Shown here in pieces: positions 6,485 through 14,384 of a stretch of DNA of 29,342 nt; position 1 is the stretch's first letter; every line of letters starts with the position of its first letter. Below the pieces are notes generated by a model, which saw nothing but the letters and a program-made list of their open reading frames with translations, searched no databases and was not told the DNA's origin. A program made the translations under genes and the position numbers. Source of the stretch: an uncultured bacterium (GTDB lineage: Bacteria; Bacillota; Clostridia; Oscillospirales; Ruminococcaceae); contig CAJMLQ010000028.1 of the NCBI GenBank assembly GCA_905214265.1, positions 1 to 29,342 on the forward strand, given 5' to 3'.

Positions 6485-7192
6485 ATGCTTCTTTACATCA
6501 TCCGCCATGGGGATCCCATCTACAATCCGGACTCCCTCACCGAAAAAGGCAAGCTTCAGGCCCAGGCCCTTGGCAGGCGCCTTTCCGTCCATGGACTGGA
6601 TCAAATCTACACATCGCCGATGATCCGGGCACAGCAGACGGCCGCTCCGACCTGCGAGCTGCTCCATCTCAAACCACAGATTGAGGAATGGACCAGTGAG
6701 GATCTCGCGTGGAAAGACTTGTCCTGTGAAACGGACGACGGCACCAGGAAATGGTGCTTTCACATCCAGAACACCTGCTATAAGACCCCGGAGATCCTGG
6801 CTCTCGGCGACCGCTGGTATGAAGCTGCACCCTTCCGTTATACCAATGCCAGAGAGGGATACCGCCGCATCCAGGAGGCGTCGGACGAATTCACCGAGCG
6901 TCTCGGCTACCGCCGGGAGGGCATCGTCTATCGAGCTGTCCGACCCAATGACAGCCGGGTCGCCGTCTTCTGTCATCAGGGCTTCGGTACCACCTGGCTT
7001 TCCCATCTGCTGGCGGTTCCGCCTCCGCTGTTTTGGTCGTCTTTCGATCTGAACCACTCCTCTGTAACAGTACTGCACTTTCGAAACAATCCGGACGGCA
7101 TGACAGCACCCATGTGCATTGGGCTGTCCGATGTTTCACACCTGTATGGAGACCGTCTGCCGCTGCAGTTCTGCAACACCCTGGACATCTGA
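6485..7192 (+). CDS. Histidine phosphatase (phosphoglycerate mutase-like) family protein
   Basis: A 235-residue protein of the histidine phosphatase superfamily, in which a phospho-histidine forms during catalysis. Arg7-His8-Gly9 (YIIRHGDP) is the active-site motif, SPMIRAQQTA supplies Arg48, acidic residues Glu67-Glu68 follow, and the second catalytic His is His164 (VFCHQGFGTTWL). The middle section (about residues 70-150) is longer than in small phosphatases of this group. AGGAGG lies seven bases upstream of the ATG. Substrate unknown. It is probably the last gene of the trmN6-rsmI transcript, since two hairpins follow immediately. Confidence 0.88.
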   Translation: MLLYIIRHGDPIYNPDSLTEKGKLQAQALGRRLSVHGLDQIYTSPMIRAQQTAAPTCELLHLKPQIEEWTSEDLAWKDLSCETDDGTRKWCFHIQNTCYKTPEILALGDRWYEAAPFRYTNAREGYRRIQEASDEFTERLGYRREGIVYRAVRPNDSRVAVFCHQGFGTTWLSHLLAVPPPLFWSSFDLNHSSVTVLHFRNNPDGMTAPMCIGLSDVSHLYGDRLPLQFCNTLDI

Positions 7193-7238
7193 CAAACCGG
7201 ACGCGCGCAGTTTATCCGCTGCGCGCGTCCGGTTTGTC
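7191..7238 (+). terminator. Perfect 20-bp hairpin after the phosphatase gene
   Basis: GACAAACCGGACGCGCGCAG and its exact complement around an 8-base loop, beginning within the stop codon. No T-run follows, so termination may rely on the stem alone or on the next hairpin. Confidence 0.65.
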
Positions 7239-7269
7239 CCCTGAAAAATCCTGTGAGATTTTTGAGGGG
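7238..7269 (+). repeat. Second hairpin directly behind the first
   Basis: Arms CCCCTGAAAAATC and GATTTTTGAGGGG (12 of 13 pairs) around loop CTGTGA, sharing one base with the preceding hairpin. It could be a back-up terminator or a processing/protection element. Confidence 0.5.
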
Positions 7270-7294
7270 ATCTTGGGAGTTTTTGCCGAATTTC

Positions 7295-7323
7295 TTGAAG
7301 GTTTTTAAAATTTGTGGTAAACT
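7295..7323 (+). promoter_or_regulatory. Promoter of pth
   Basis: TTGAAG (7295-7300), 17-base spacer ending TGTGG, TAAACT (7318-7323): an extended -10 promoter. Confidence 0.7.
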
Positions 7324-7395
7324 GAAACTGCCGAATACTACGAAAAAAGGAGAATTCGAAATGGCGCCCTTTGCCCGTTTCGGAGACCATTTGCC

Positions 7396-7992
7396 ATGCC
7401 GTTTTTTCAAAAAAATTCCGGGGGGATTTCCTATCTGGTGGTCGGACTGGGCAATCCCGATCGCAAGTATCAGAACACCCGGCACAATACTGGCTTCCTT
7501 GCCGCAGACGAAATCGCCCGACAGCTGGGGGTAACCATTGACAAAAAGAAATTCGATGCCCTGACTATCGATGTGACCCTAGCCGGAGAACGGGTCCTGC
7601 TGATGAAGCCGCAAACCTACATGAACCTTTCCGGCGTTGCGGTGGAAAAAGCCGCTTCCTTCTATAAAATTCCGCCGGAAAACATCCTAGTCCTCTTCGA
7701 CGACATTTCCCTGGATACCGGGAAGCTGCGCATCCGTCGGAAGGGCTCCCACGGGGGCCACAACGGCATCCGCAGCATCATCGACTATCTCCAGTCGGAC
7801 AACTTCCCCCGCATCAAGATCGGGGTGGGGGAGCGCCCCAATCCCAGCTACGATTTAGCCGACTGGGTGCTGTCCCGCTTCACAGAGGAGGAGCGGAAAA
7901 TGATCCAGGAGGCCGCCCTTCACTGCCGGGAGATTGCCGAACTGATTATTCAGGGAAACATCGAGAAAGCCATGAACCTATATAATTCCTGA
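7396..7992 (+). CDS. pth: Peptidyl-tRNA hydrolase
   Basis: A 198-residue enzyme that frees tRNA from prematurely released peptidyl-tRNA in the cytoplasm. Catalytic residues in family positions: Asn20 and His30 (VVGLGNPDRKYQNTRHNTGF), Asn77 (KPQTYMNLSG), Asp103 (LFDDISLDTGKLRIR) and Asn123 (GSHGGHNGIRSI). The ATG at 7396 gives the usual short N-terminal extension seen in clostridial Pth. Its ribosome site is only CGGAG at a 10-base distance, while a much better AAAGGAG with an ATG at 7361 lies upstream in another frame. About 165 bases separate pth from mfd; they are commonly adjacent in Firmicutes. Confidence 0.95.
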   Translation: MPFFQKNSGGISYLVVGLGNPDRKYQNTRHNTGFLAADEIARQLGVTIDKKKFDALTIDVTLAGERVLLMKPQTYMNLSGVAVEKAASFYKIPPENILVLFDDISLDTGKLRIRRKGSHGGHNGIRSIIDYLQSDNFPRIKIGVGERPNPSYDLADWVLSRFTEEERKMIQEAALHCREIAELIIQGNIEKAMNLYNS

Positions 7993-8162
7993 CCTGCGCC
8001 CATGTATCACGCAGTGCAGCGTCATCCAAGGCCACCGCGTCCCTCCAAAGCCCATCCTGCCAGGACAGGGCGCATAATGCCAACTATCAGAATGGTGATA
8101 AAAGACGTCTATCGATCCGCCGAAAAAATCCGCAGTTTTCTCAAACTTCTGACGAGGTGTTT

Positions 8163-11100
8163 ATGAAACTCTATTCCACCGTCGCTTCCCGGCTGGAAGC
8201 GTTTACCCAGATGATGGGCGACCTGCGTTCCGGGCGGGTCCCGACCCTCTGCATCGGGCTGTCCGCTATCCACAAGGCCCACTTCATCTTCGCCGCGGCC
8301 ATGGAACTGGACGAGCCGCTGCTGGTCATCACCCAGGACGAAACCAGCGCCGCCCGGCTGACCATGGACATCAACGCCATGGCGGACTCAGGGGAACCGG
8401 CGCTTCTCTTTCCATACCGGGACTTTTCCTACCGGCAGATGGAGGGCGTTTCCACCGAGTACGAGCAGACTCGGCTCAGCGTCCTTTCCCGGCTGGCGGC
8501 GGGAGAAGCCTCCATTGTCGTCACGTCCATCCAGGCGGCCATGACACGGACCATTCCAAAAGACGTCCTGCTGCGGAGCACCTTTTCGCTGAGGGCAGGG
8601 GACACCATACCCCTGGAGGAGCTGACAGCCCGGCTGATCCAGTCCGGCTACATCCGGCGGCCCCAGGTGGACGGCGTCAGCCAATTTTCCATTCGGGGAG
8701 GAATTTTGGACCTCTATCCGCCCAAGGAGCCGGCGCCGGTGCGGATCGAATTCTGGGGCGACGAAATCGACACCATGAACTATTTTGAACTGGACTCCCA
8801 GCGCCGGACCGACCCGGTTAGCCGGGTAGACATCTCGCCGGCTAACGAAGTGGTGTTTTCCCAGGGCGAGTTATCCACAAAGCTCCGTGAATTTTGTGAA
8901 AAACTCGGGAGCAAAAAGGCGTTTTCCACAGCAAAGGCGGTCTTGGAAAAGGATCTGGAGCAGCTGGACGCCGGAATCGAACTTGCATCGGAGGATAAGT
9001 ACTTTCCTCTGGCCTACGATCGGTTTGCCACAATTTTTGACTACTTTGAAAACGCTCCTCTCTTCGTCAGTGAACGTGCGGAGGCCCGGGAAAATGCCCG
9101 GGGCCTTTTCTGGCAGTACAGCGAGGACCTGAAGGTCCTTTTTGACGAGGGACAGCTCTGCAAGGGGCTGGACAGCTATCTCCTGAGCCCGGAGCAGGCA
9201 GAGGCTAAGATGGAGGGCCACCGGACCGTTTTGCTGGATACCTTTGCCCGGACAGGGACGGGAACGGCGGTCAAGGATCTGATCAACATCAGCCCCCTTC
9301 AGTCGTCGGGATGGAACGGAGATCTGAAGCTGCTTCAGAGCGACCTGCTGCCGCTGCTGGAAGAAGGGTACTGCTGCGCTGTTTTGGCCGGAACAGCTAA
9401 GGCCGCGTCCAACCTGGCGGCCGACCTGGCCAAAATGGGCCTGCCGGCCACCTACGTCAAGGACGTCAAGGCCATCCAATACCGAAAAGTGCTGGTTTTG
9501 GCCGGGACGCTCTCCGCAGGATTTGAATACCCCCAGATCAAGCTCTCCCTGACCACCACCGGCAAGGCGGTCACCGTTTCGTCAAGCCGGCCCAAAAAGC
9601 GGAAGGGGGAGGAGATCAAATCCCTCTCTGACCTGACCGAAGGGGACTACGTGGCCCATGTTTCCCACGGCATCGGTATCTTTTCCGGCATCCATAAGCT
9701 GGACCTCCACGGCATCGTCAAGGATTATATCAAGATCCAGTACGCCGGGGCGGACACCCTTTATGTCCCAGTGACCCAGCTGGACCTGGTGAGCAAATAC
9801 ATCGGGCCAAGGGAGGACTCCAAGGTCAAATTGAACCGCCTCCACTCCGGGGAGTGGCAGAAAACCCGGGCACGGGTCAAAAAAGCCGTAGATGAGATGG
9901 CAGACGAGCTCATCGCCCTTTACGCCCAGCGGATGCGGGTGCAAGGGTTCGCCTTCTCGCCGGATACCGAATACCAGCGGGATTTCGAAGCCCACTTCGA
10001 CTATCAGGAGACCGACGACCAGCTCCGCTGCATCGCCGAAATCAAGGCGGATATGGAAAAACCCGTTCCCATGGAGCGGCTCCTCTGCGGCGACGTGGGC
10101 TTCGGCAAGACGGAGGTGGCGCTGCGGGCCGCCTTCAAGTGCATTATGGACGGCAAGCAATGCGCCATTCTCTGTCCCACCACCATCCTGGCGTGGCAGC
10201 ACTATCAGACCTTGCTCCACCGGATGGGGAATTTTCCCGTGGAAATTGAACTGCTCTCCCGGTTCCGCTCTCCCAAGGAGCAGAAGGCCGTGGTCAAAAA
10301 GCTGGAGAGCGGCCGGGTGGATATCGTGGTGGGGACCCACCGGCTGGTGTCCAAGGACATCCACTTCAAGGATCTGGGGCTGGCCATCATCGACGAGGAG
10401 CAGCGATTCGGGGTGGCGCACAAGGAGCGATTCAAGGAGATGCTAGCGGGAGTGGATATGCTGACCCTGTCGGCGACGCCCATCCCCCGCACGCTGAACA
10501 TGGCTATGAGCGGCATCCGGGATATGAGCGTCATCGAGGAAGCGCCCCAGAACCGCCACCCCGTCCAGACCTATGTGCTGGAACACGACGACGGCGTCAT
10601 CTTTGAGGCGCTGCGCCGGGAGCTGCACCGGGGCGGGCAGGCGTACTACATCCACAACAACACTGAGACTATCCACGGCTGCGCCGCCCGGATCAAGGAG
10701 GCTATCCCTGAGGCCCGGGTCGGGGTCGCCCACGGCAAAATGCCGGAGGAGGAGCTTTCCCGGATCTGGAAGCAGCTGATGGACCAAGAGATCGATATTC
10801 TGGTCTGCACCACCATCATCGAAACGGGGGTAGACGTGGCCAACTGCAACACTTTAGTCATCGAGCGGGCTGACCGGATGGGACTTTCCCAGCTGTATCA
10901 GCTCCGGGGGCGGGTAGGGCGATCCAGCCGCCGCGCTTTTGCCTACTTTACCTTCCAGCGGGGGCAGGTGCTGTCGGAGGTAGCCACCAAGCGGCTGAAT
11001 GCCATCCGGGAGTTTACCAAATTCGGTTCCGGGTTCCGCATCGCCCTCCGGGACCTGGAGATCCGAGGGGCGGGGAACATCCTGGGCACCCGGCAGCACG

Positions 11101-11663
11101 GACATATGGAGGCCGTGGGCTACGACATGTATCTGCGGCTCCTCTCTGAAGCGGTAGCGGAAAAGCAAGGCAAGGCCCCGGACACCATGGCTACCGCGGA
11201 ATGTCTGGTGGACATCCAGCTGGAGGCCCACATCCCCGAAAATTACATTGAAAACCTCTCCCAGCGGATCGACGTCTACCGGAAGATCGCCTCCATCAAG
11301 GACGAGGCCGACAGTCTGGACTTAGTTGACGAACTCATCGACCGCTTCGGGGAGCCTCCCCAGTCGGTGAAGGGGCTCATCGACGTAGCGCTGCTGCGGA
11401 ACACCGCGGCCCGGTTCGGTTTCAAGGAGATCAACCAGAAGACCGACGCCCTCCACCTGATCCCGGAGCGGTTCGATCTGAATCTGGCCGGGGCCCTGGC
11501 GGCACGAATGAAGGGGCGGGTACTGGTCAATGCCGGGGCGTCGCCCTATATCGCTGTGAAGCTGAAGGGCCAGGACTCCCTGGACTGCCTGCGGGAGATC
11601 ATGGCGGTGCTGCAGGCCATTGAACGGGACTTTTCCGGTCAAAAGCCGGATGAAAACGCATAA
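8163..11663 (+). CDS. mfd: Transcription-repair coupling factor Mfd
   Basis: A 1166-residue ATP-dependent DNA translocase that removes stalled RNA polymerase at lesions and recruits UvrA. The UvrB-like N-terminal module covers about residues 1-350 (for example GGILDLYPPKEPAPVRIEFWGDEID). The RNA-polymerase interaction domain is near 490-555 (GDYVAHVSHGIGIFSGI). The helicase core has Walker A GDVGFGKTEVA near 643 and DEEQRFG near 744, with LTLSATPIPRTL, TTIIETGVDV and QLRGRVGR downstream; the regulatory TRCF domain ends the protein. I prefer ATG 8163 over GTG 8157 because GAGG sits five bases before the ATG. Full length, no disruptions. The alcohol dehydrogenase gene follows after 24 bases. 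Confidence 0.97.
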   Translation: MKLYSTVASRLEAFTQMMGDLRSGRVPTLCIGLSAIHKAHFIFAAAMELDEPLLVITQDETSAARLTMDINAMADSGEPALLFPYRDFSYRQMEGVSTEYEQTRLSVLSRLAAGEASIVVTSIQAAMTRTIPKDVLLRSTFSLRAGDTIPLEELTARLIQSGYIRRPQVDGVSQFSIRGGILDLYPPKEPAPVRIEFWGDEIDTMNYFELDSQRRTDPVSRVDISPANEVVFSQGELSTKLREFCEKLGSKKAFSTAKAVLEKDLEQLDAGIELASEDKYFPLAYDRFATIFDYFENAPLFVSERAEARENARGLFWQYSEDLKVLFDEGQLCKGLDSYLLSPEQAEAKMEGHRTVLLDTFARTGTGTAVKDLINISPLQSSGWNGDLKLLQSDLLPLLEEGYCCAVLAGTAKAASNLAADLAKMGLPATYVKDVKAIQYRKVLVLAGTLSAGFEYPQIKLSLTTTGKAVTVSSSRPKKRKGEEIKSLSDLTEGDYVAHVSHGIGIFSGIHKLDLHGIVKDYIKIQYAGADTLYVPVTQLDLVSKYIGPREDSKVKLNRLHSGEWQKTRARVKKAVDEMADELIALYAQRMRVQGFAFSPDTEYQRDFEAHFDYQETDDQLRCIAEIKADMEKPVPMERLLCGDVGFGKTEVALRAAFKCIMDGKQCAILCPTTILAWQHYQTLLHRMGNFPVEIELLSRFRSPKEQKAVVKKLESGRVDIVVGTHRLVSKDIHFKDLGLAIIDEEQRFGVAHKERFKEMLAGVDMLTLSATPIPRTLNMAMSGIRDMSVIEEAPQNRHPVQTYVLEHDDGVIFEALRRELHRGGQAYYIHNNTETIHGCAARIKEAIPEARVGVAHGKMPEEELSRIWKQLMDQEIDILVCTTIIETGVDVANCNTLVIERADRMGLSQLYQLRGRVGRSSRRAFAYFTFQRGQVLSEVATKRLNAIREFTKFGSGFRIALRDLEIRGAGNILGTRQHGHMEAVGYDMYLRLLSEAVAEKQGKAPDTMATAECLVDIQLEAHIPENYIENLSQRIDVYRKIASIKDEADSLDLVDELIDRFGEPPQSVKGLIDVALLRNTAARFGFKEINQKTDALHLIPERFDLNLAGALAARMKGRVLVNAGASPYIAVKLKGQDSLDCLREIMAVLQAIERDFSGQKPDENA

Positions 11664-11687
11664 CGGGATCGTTTAGGAGGTTTTTTT

Positions 11688-12863
11688 ATGGAAAACTTTG
11701 TGTTTCAGACGCCGACCAAAGTCTTTTTCGGGAAAGGCGGCGAAAAGAAAGTCGGGGAGATCATCCGGTCTTACGGATTCTCCAAGGTACTGTTCCACTA
11801 TGGCTCCGGCAGCATTAAGCGAACGGGGCTTTACGACACGGTGGTTTCCTCCTTGCGGGAGGCGGGGGTTTCCTTTGTGGAGCTGGGCGGCGTGGAGGCC
11901 AATCCCAAGCTCAGCCTGGCCCGCCAGGCGGCGGAGCTAGCCCAGAATGAAAAAGTGGAGATGATCCTGGCAGTCGGCGGCGGCAGCGTGCTGGATTCCG
12001 CCAAGGCGGCGGCGGCAGGAGCCTGTAACGCCTGCGACCCCTGGGAATTTTCCTCCAAAAAGCGGGCGCCGGAGAAGGCCTTGCCGGTGGGGACCATCCT
12101 GACCCTGGCGGCGTCGGGCAGCGAGACCAGCGACTCCTGCGTGCTGACCAATGAGGACGGCTGGCTGAAACGCGGGTTTAACGCTCCCTGCAACCGGCCG
12201 CTGTTCTCCATCCTGAATCCGGAGCTGACCTACACGGTGAGTAAATATCAGACCGGCTGCGGCATTGTGGACATCATGATGCACACGCTGGAGCGGTATT
12301 TCTCCTTAAACGCAGACAATCCTCTCACGGATGCGCTGGCGGAAGGGCTGCTGCGCACAGTCATTGAAGAGGGAAAGCGGGCTATCCAGGACCCGGAGGA
12401 CTACGAGGCCCGGGCAGCGCTGATGTGGGCGGGGAGCCTTTCCCACAACGGGCTGACCGGCTGCGGAAAGGTCTTCATGATGCGGTGCCACCAGCTGGAG
12501 CACGAGCTTTCCGGGGCCTACGACCGGGTAGCCCACGGCGCGGGGCTGGCGGTGATCTTCCCGGCGTGGGCCAAATACGTGCACCGGCACAATGTGTCCC
12601 GGTTCGCTCAGTACGCCGTCAACGTCTGGGGACTCCCCATGAACTTTGAGCATCCGGAACGGACCGCCCTGGAAGGGATCCAGGCGACGGAGGCCTACTT
12701 CCAGTCCATCGGGATGCCGGTCCGGCTTTCGGAGCTGGATGTGGATGACGCCAAGTTTGACGAGATGGCGGAAAAGTGTACCTTCTTCGGCAAACGGACG
12801 CTGCCGGACTATATCGAGCTGGGCAAAAAAGAGATGCTGGACATCTACCGGCTCTGCCTGTAA
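11688..12863 (+). CDS. Iron-containing alcohol dehydrogenase (butanol dehydrogenase/YqhD-like)
   Basis: A 391-residue group III alcohol dehydrogenase, which reduces aldehydes with NAD(P)H and needs Fe2+ or Zn2+. The cofactor motif GGGSVLDSAKA spans 97-107, and TLAASGSETSDSCVLT is typical of the YqhD/BdhA branch. Likely metal ligands are Asp195, His199 (GIVDIMMHT), His268 (CHQLEHELSG) and His283 (VAHGAGLA). TTAGGAGG precedes the ATG. It lies 24 bases after mfd and is probably co-transcribed with it and with the two downstream genes, although mfd has no obvious functional link. The true substrate is not predictable. Confidence 0.92.
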   Translation: MENFVFQTPTKVFFGKGGEKKVGEIIRSYGFSKVLFHYGSGSIKRTGLYDTVVSSLREAGVSFVELGGVEANPKLSLARQAAELAQNEKVEMILAVGGGSVLDSAKAAAAGACNACDPWEFSSKKRAPEKALPVGTILTLAASGSETSDSCVLTNEDGWLKRGFNAPCNRPLFSILNPELTYTVSKYQTGCGIVDIMMHTLERYFSLNADNPLTDALAEGLLRTVIEEGKRAIQDPEDYEARAALMWAGSLSHNGLTGCGKVFMMRCHQLEHELSGAYDRVAHGAGLAVIFPAWAKYVHRHNVSRFAQYAVNVWGLPMNFEHPERTALEGIQATEAYFQSIGMPVRLSELDVDDAKFDEMAEKCTFFGKRTLPDYIELGKKEMLDIYRLCL

Positions 12864-12867
12864 TCCC

Positions 12868-13416
12868 ATGAAGAAGCTGTATATTACCGGCTCCGTGGGA
12901 AGTGGAAAGACGACGCTGGCCCGGGAGCTGGGCTGTCGGGGGTTCCCTTTTTTTGAGCTGGATCAGGTGGTTTATCAGCCGGACCCTGCCGACCCGTCGG
13001 ACAATGTCAAACGGTCGGCAGAGGAACGGGACGCGCTGTTTGCCGGAATCCTTGCCCGGGAGAGCTGGGTCATGGAGGATGCAGGGCGGGCCTGCTTTAT
13101 CCGAGGCATGGAGGAGGCCGATGCTGTGATCCTTCTGGAGCCTCCGGCGCTGCTCCGGGACTGGAGAATCCTGCGGCGGTGGGTGCGGCAGAGGCTGGGC
13201 AGGGAATGCTGCGGATACCGGCCGGATTTTCTGATGCTGCGGCTAATGTTCCGATGGCGGCGGAACTATGACAGCGGCAAGGACGGCCTCAAGGAGCGGC
13301 TGAAGCCATTTTCCGGGAAGCTGTTGGTGCTGCGGTCGGGCCGGGAAGTCCGGGATTTTTTGACGGAGGAAGGACATGGCGGATTATCGGGCGCTTCTAC
13401 GGGTTCTGGAGAATGA
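12868..13416 (+). CDS. P-loop kinase-like protein of the FlaR (DNA topology modulation) type
   Basis: A 182-residue P-loop NTPase resembling adenylate-kinase-like proteins annotated as DNA topology modulation protein FlaR. Walker A is GSVGSGKTT (residues 8-16); FFELDQVVYQPD, SWVMEDAGR and DAVILLEPPALLRDWRILRRWVRQRLG follow the family order, and the homology ends around VRDFL. The open frame extends to 12646 inside the dehydrogenase gene, but the ATG at 12868, five bases after the upstream stop, begins the conserved MKKLYITGS. No clear ribosome site, so translation is probably coupled. Its last 41 bases overlap the next gene. Biological role unknown; FlaR itself is poorly defined. Confidence 0.75.
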   Translation: MKKLYITGSVGSGKTTLARELGCRGFPFFELDQVVYQPDPADPSDNVKRSAEERDALFAGILARESWVMEDAGRACFIRGMEEADAVILLEPPALLRDWRILRRWVRQRLGRECCGYRPDFLMLRLMFRWRRNYDSGKDGLKERLKPFSGKLLVLRSGREVRDFLTEEGHGGLSGASTGSGE

Positions 13417-14149
13417 GCGGCCGGGACGGGCGGTTTTTTTTGAATATGCCCTGAACCGGGAGCTGGCGGAACAGCTCGTTTGGCGGCGGGGCGGCCATCT
13501 TTGGGAGACGGAAGCCGACCGGGTCCAGATCTTAGCGGATGCAGCGGCGGTTTCCGGATTCGACTGTGCAGTGGCAGACCTGGCCTTTTCAAACGGATTT
13601 CCCGGCCTTCAGGGGCTGCGGTTGGCAGAAGGCATGAAGCTGGCCGCGGGGCTTTCCGAAATGACGGAAACAGATGTGCTGGAAGAACGATATGCCGCAT
13701 TGGCCAGGGAAGAGGCGGTCTGCGCGGTGATCGTCCGAAATGTTCCATGTGGAACGCCCGAGCAGTACCGCCGGTTTTCCGAAGCCGTCCATCGGGCGGG
13801 AAAGCCCTGCATCTGGGCGGACTGTTCGCGTCAACCTATGTCCCTGGAGGGGCTGACTGACTGCGGATTTGACGGAATCCATCTGACAGAGGCTTATGGC
13901 GCTCCCATGGAGAGACTGCTGGATGCCTTCGGGAGCCGCTGGGCGCTGCTGGGCGACACCCGATTTTCCTGGCTCATCCGGCAGAAGCCCCGGGATATTA
14001 TCAGCTACTGTCAGGGGCTTTTCCACCGCACGAAGGGGAAAGGCTATGCCTTTGGGACAGGGAATCCCGAAGGGAAGCCCATTCCGTATTTAAGTTACGC
14101 GGCCATTCTCAGCGCGTATATCCGGGAGAGAGATGGTGCGGGAGCCTGA
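13376..14149 (+). CDS. Divergent, shortened UroD-like protein
   Basis: A 257-residue protein. The start (MADYRALLRVLENERPGRAVFFEYALNRELAEQLV) and the end (FGTGNPEGKPIPYLSYAAILSAYIRERD) resemble URO-D family proteins, but it is about 80 residues shorter than usual. Where zinc-dependent relatives have His-x-Cys, it has WADCS (Ala instead of His), and the C-terminal Cys is missing. It therefore probably lacks the zinc-thiol methyltransferase chemistry and may have a binding or regulatory role. AGGAAGG before the ATG lies inside the preceding kinase-like gene, which it overlaps by 41 bases in another frame. Family assignment is moderate. The gene contains a parS-like palindrome at 13741. Confidence 0.6.
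   Translation: MADYRALLRVLENERPGRAVFFEYALNRELAEQLVWRRGGHLWETEADRVQILADAAAVSGFDCAVADLAFSNGFPGLQGLRLAEGMKLAAGLSEMTETDVLEERYAALAREEAVCAVIVRNVPCGTPEQYRRFSEAVHRAGKPCIWADCSRQPMSLEGLTDCGFDGIHLTEAYGAPMERLLDAFGSRWALLGDTRFSWLIRQKPRDIISYCQGLFHRTKGKGYAFGTGNPEGKPIPYLSYAAILSAYIRERDGAGA
13741..13756 (+). promoter_or_regulatory. parS-like palindrome inside the UroD-like gene
   Basis: TGTTCCATGTGGAACG differs by one terminal base from the site at 24772-24787 near parA. It may be a weak ParB site or chance. Confidence 0.35.
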
Positions 14150-14245
14150 GGGCGGCTTACGGCGAAATTTTTCTCAACCCAGGAACCACGTGAACGGTCT
14201 TGAAAAGGGCCGGAAGATGGAACCAAATCCTTTTGAACAAACACA

Positions 14246-14287
14246 AAGCCCCGTCCGCACCGGTTCTGCCGGTTGTAGACGGGGCTT
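14246..14287. terminator. Bidirectional terminator between convergent genes
   Basis: AAGCCCCGTC/GACGGGGCTT with an inner ACCGG/CCGGT helix. The minus-strand side continues GTGTTTGTT, so it suits the ABC permease gene best, but it also lies about 100 bases past the end of the plus-strand operon. Confidence 0.75.
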
Positions 14288-14384
14288 GCGAATTTTAGAA
14301 CTTTTTGCGGCGGTCAGAACCGCAGCATCAGCAGGATCCACGTATCGGAATTCCCCATAAAGAGGGCTTCCTTTTGTAAGGGCC

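Noticed and set aside
7993..8162. Regulatory RNA or small gene between pth and mfd
   Set aside because: No stable hairpin, promoter of quality or start codon with a ribosome site was found in these 170 bases.
9582..10421. 279-codon minus-strand open frame
   Set aside because: Lies entirely antisense to the mfd helicase core; long antisense frames are common at high GC.
14180..14195. CACGTG-containing stretch as a further parS site
   Set aside because: The flanks do not form the TGTTnC...GnAACA palindrome; only the central hexamer matches.
14133..14360. 75-codon plus-strand frame after the UroD-like gene
   Set aside because: Reads through the terminator stem at 14246-14287 and has no family resemblance.
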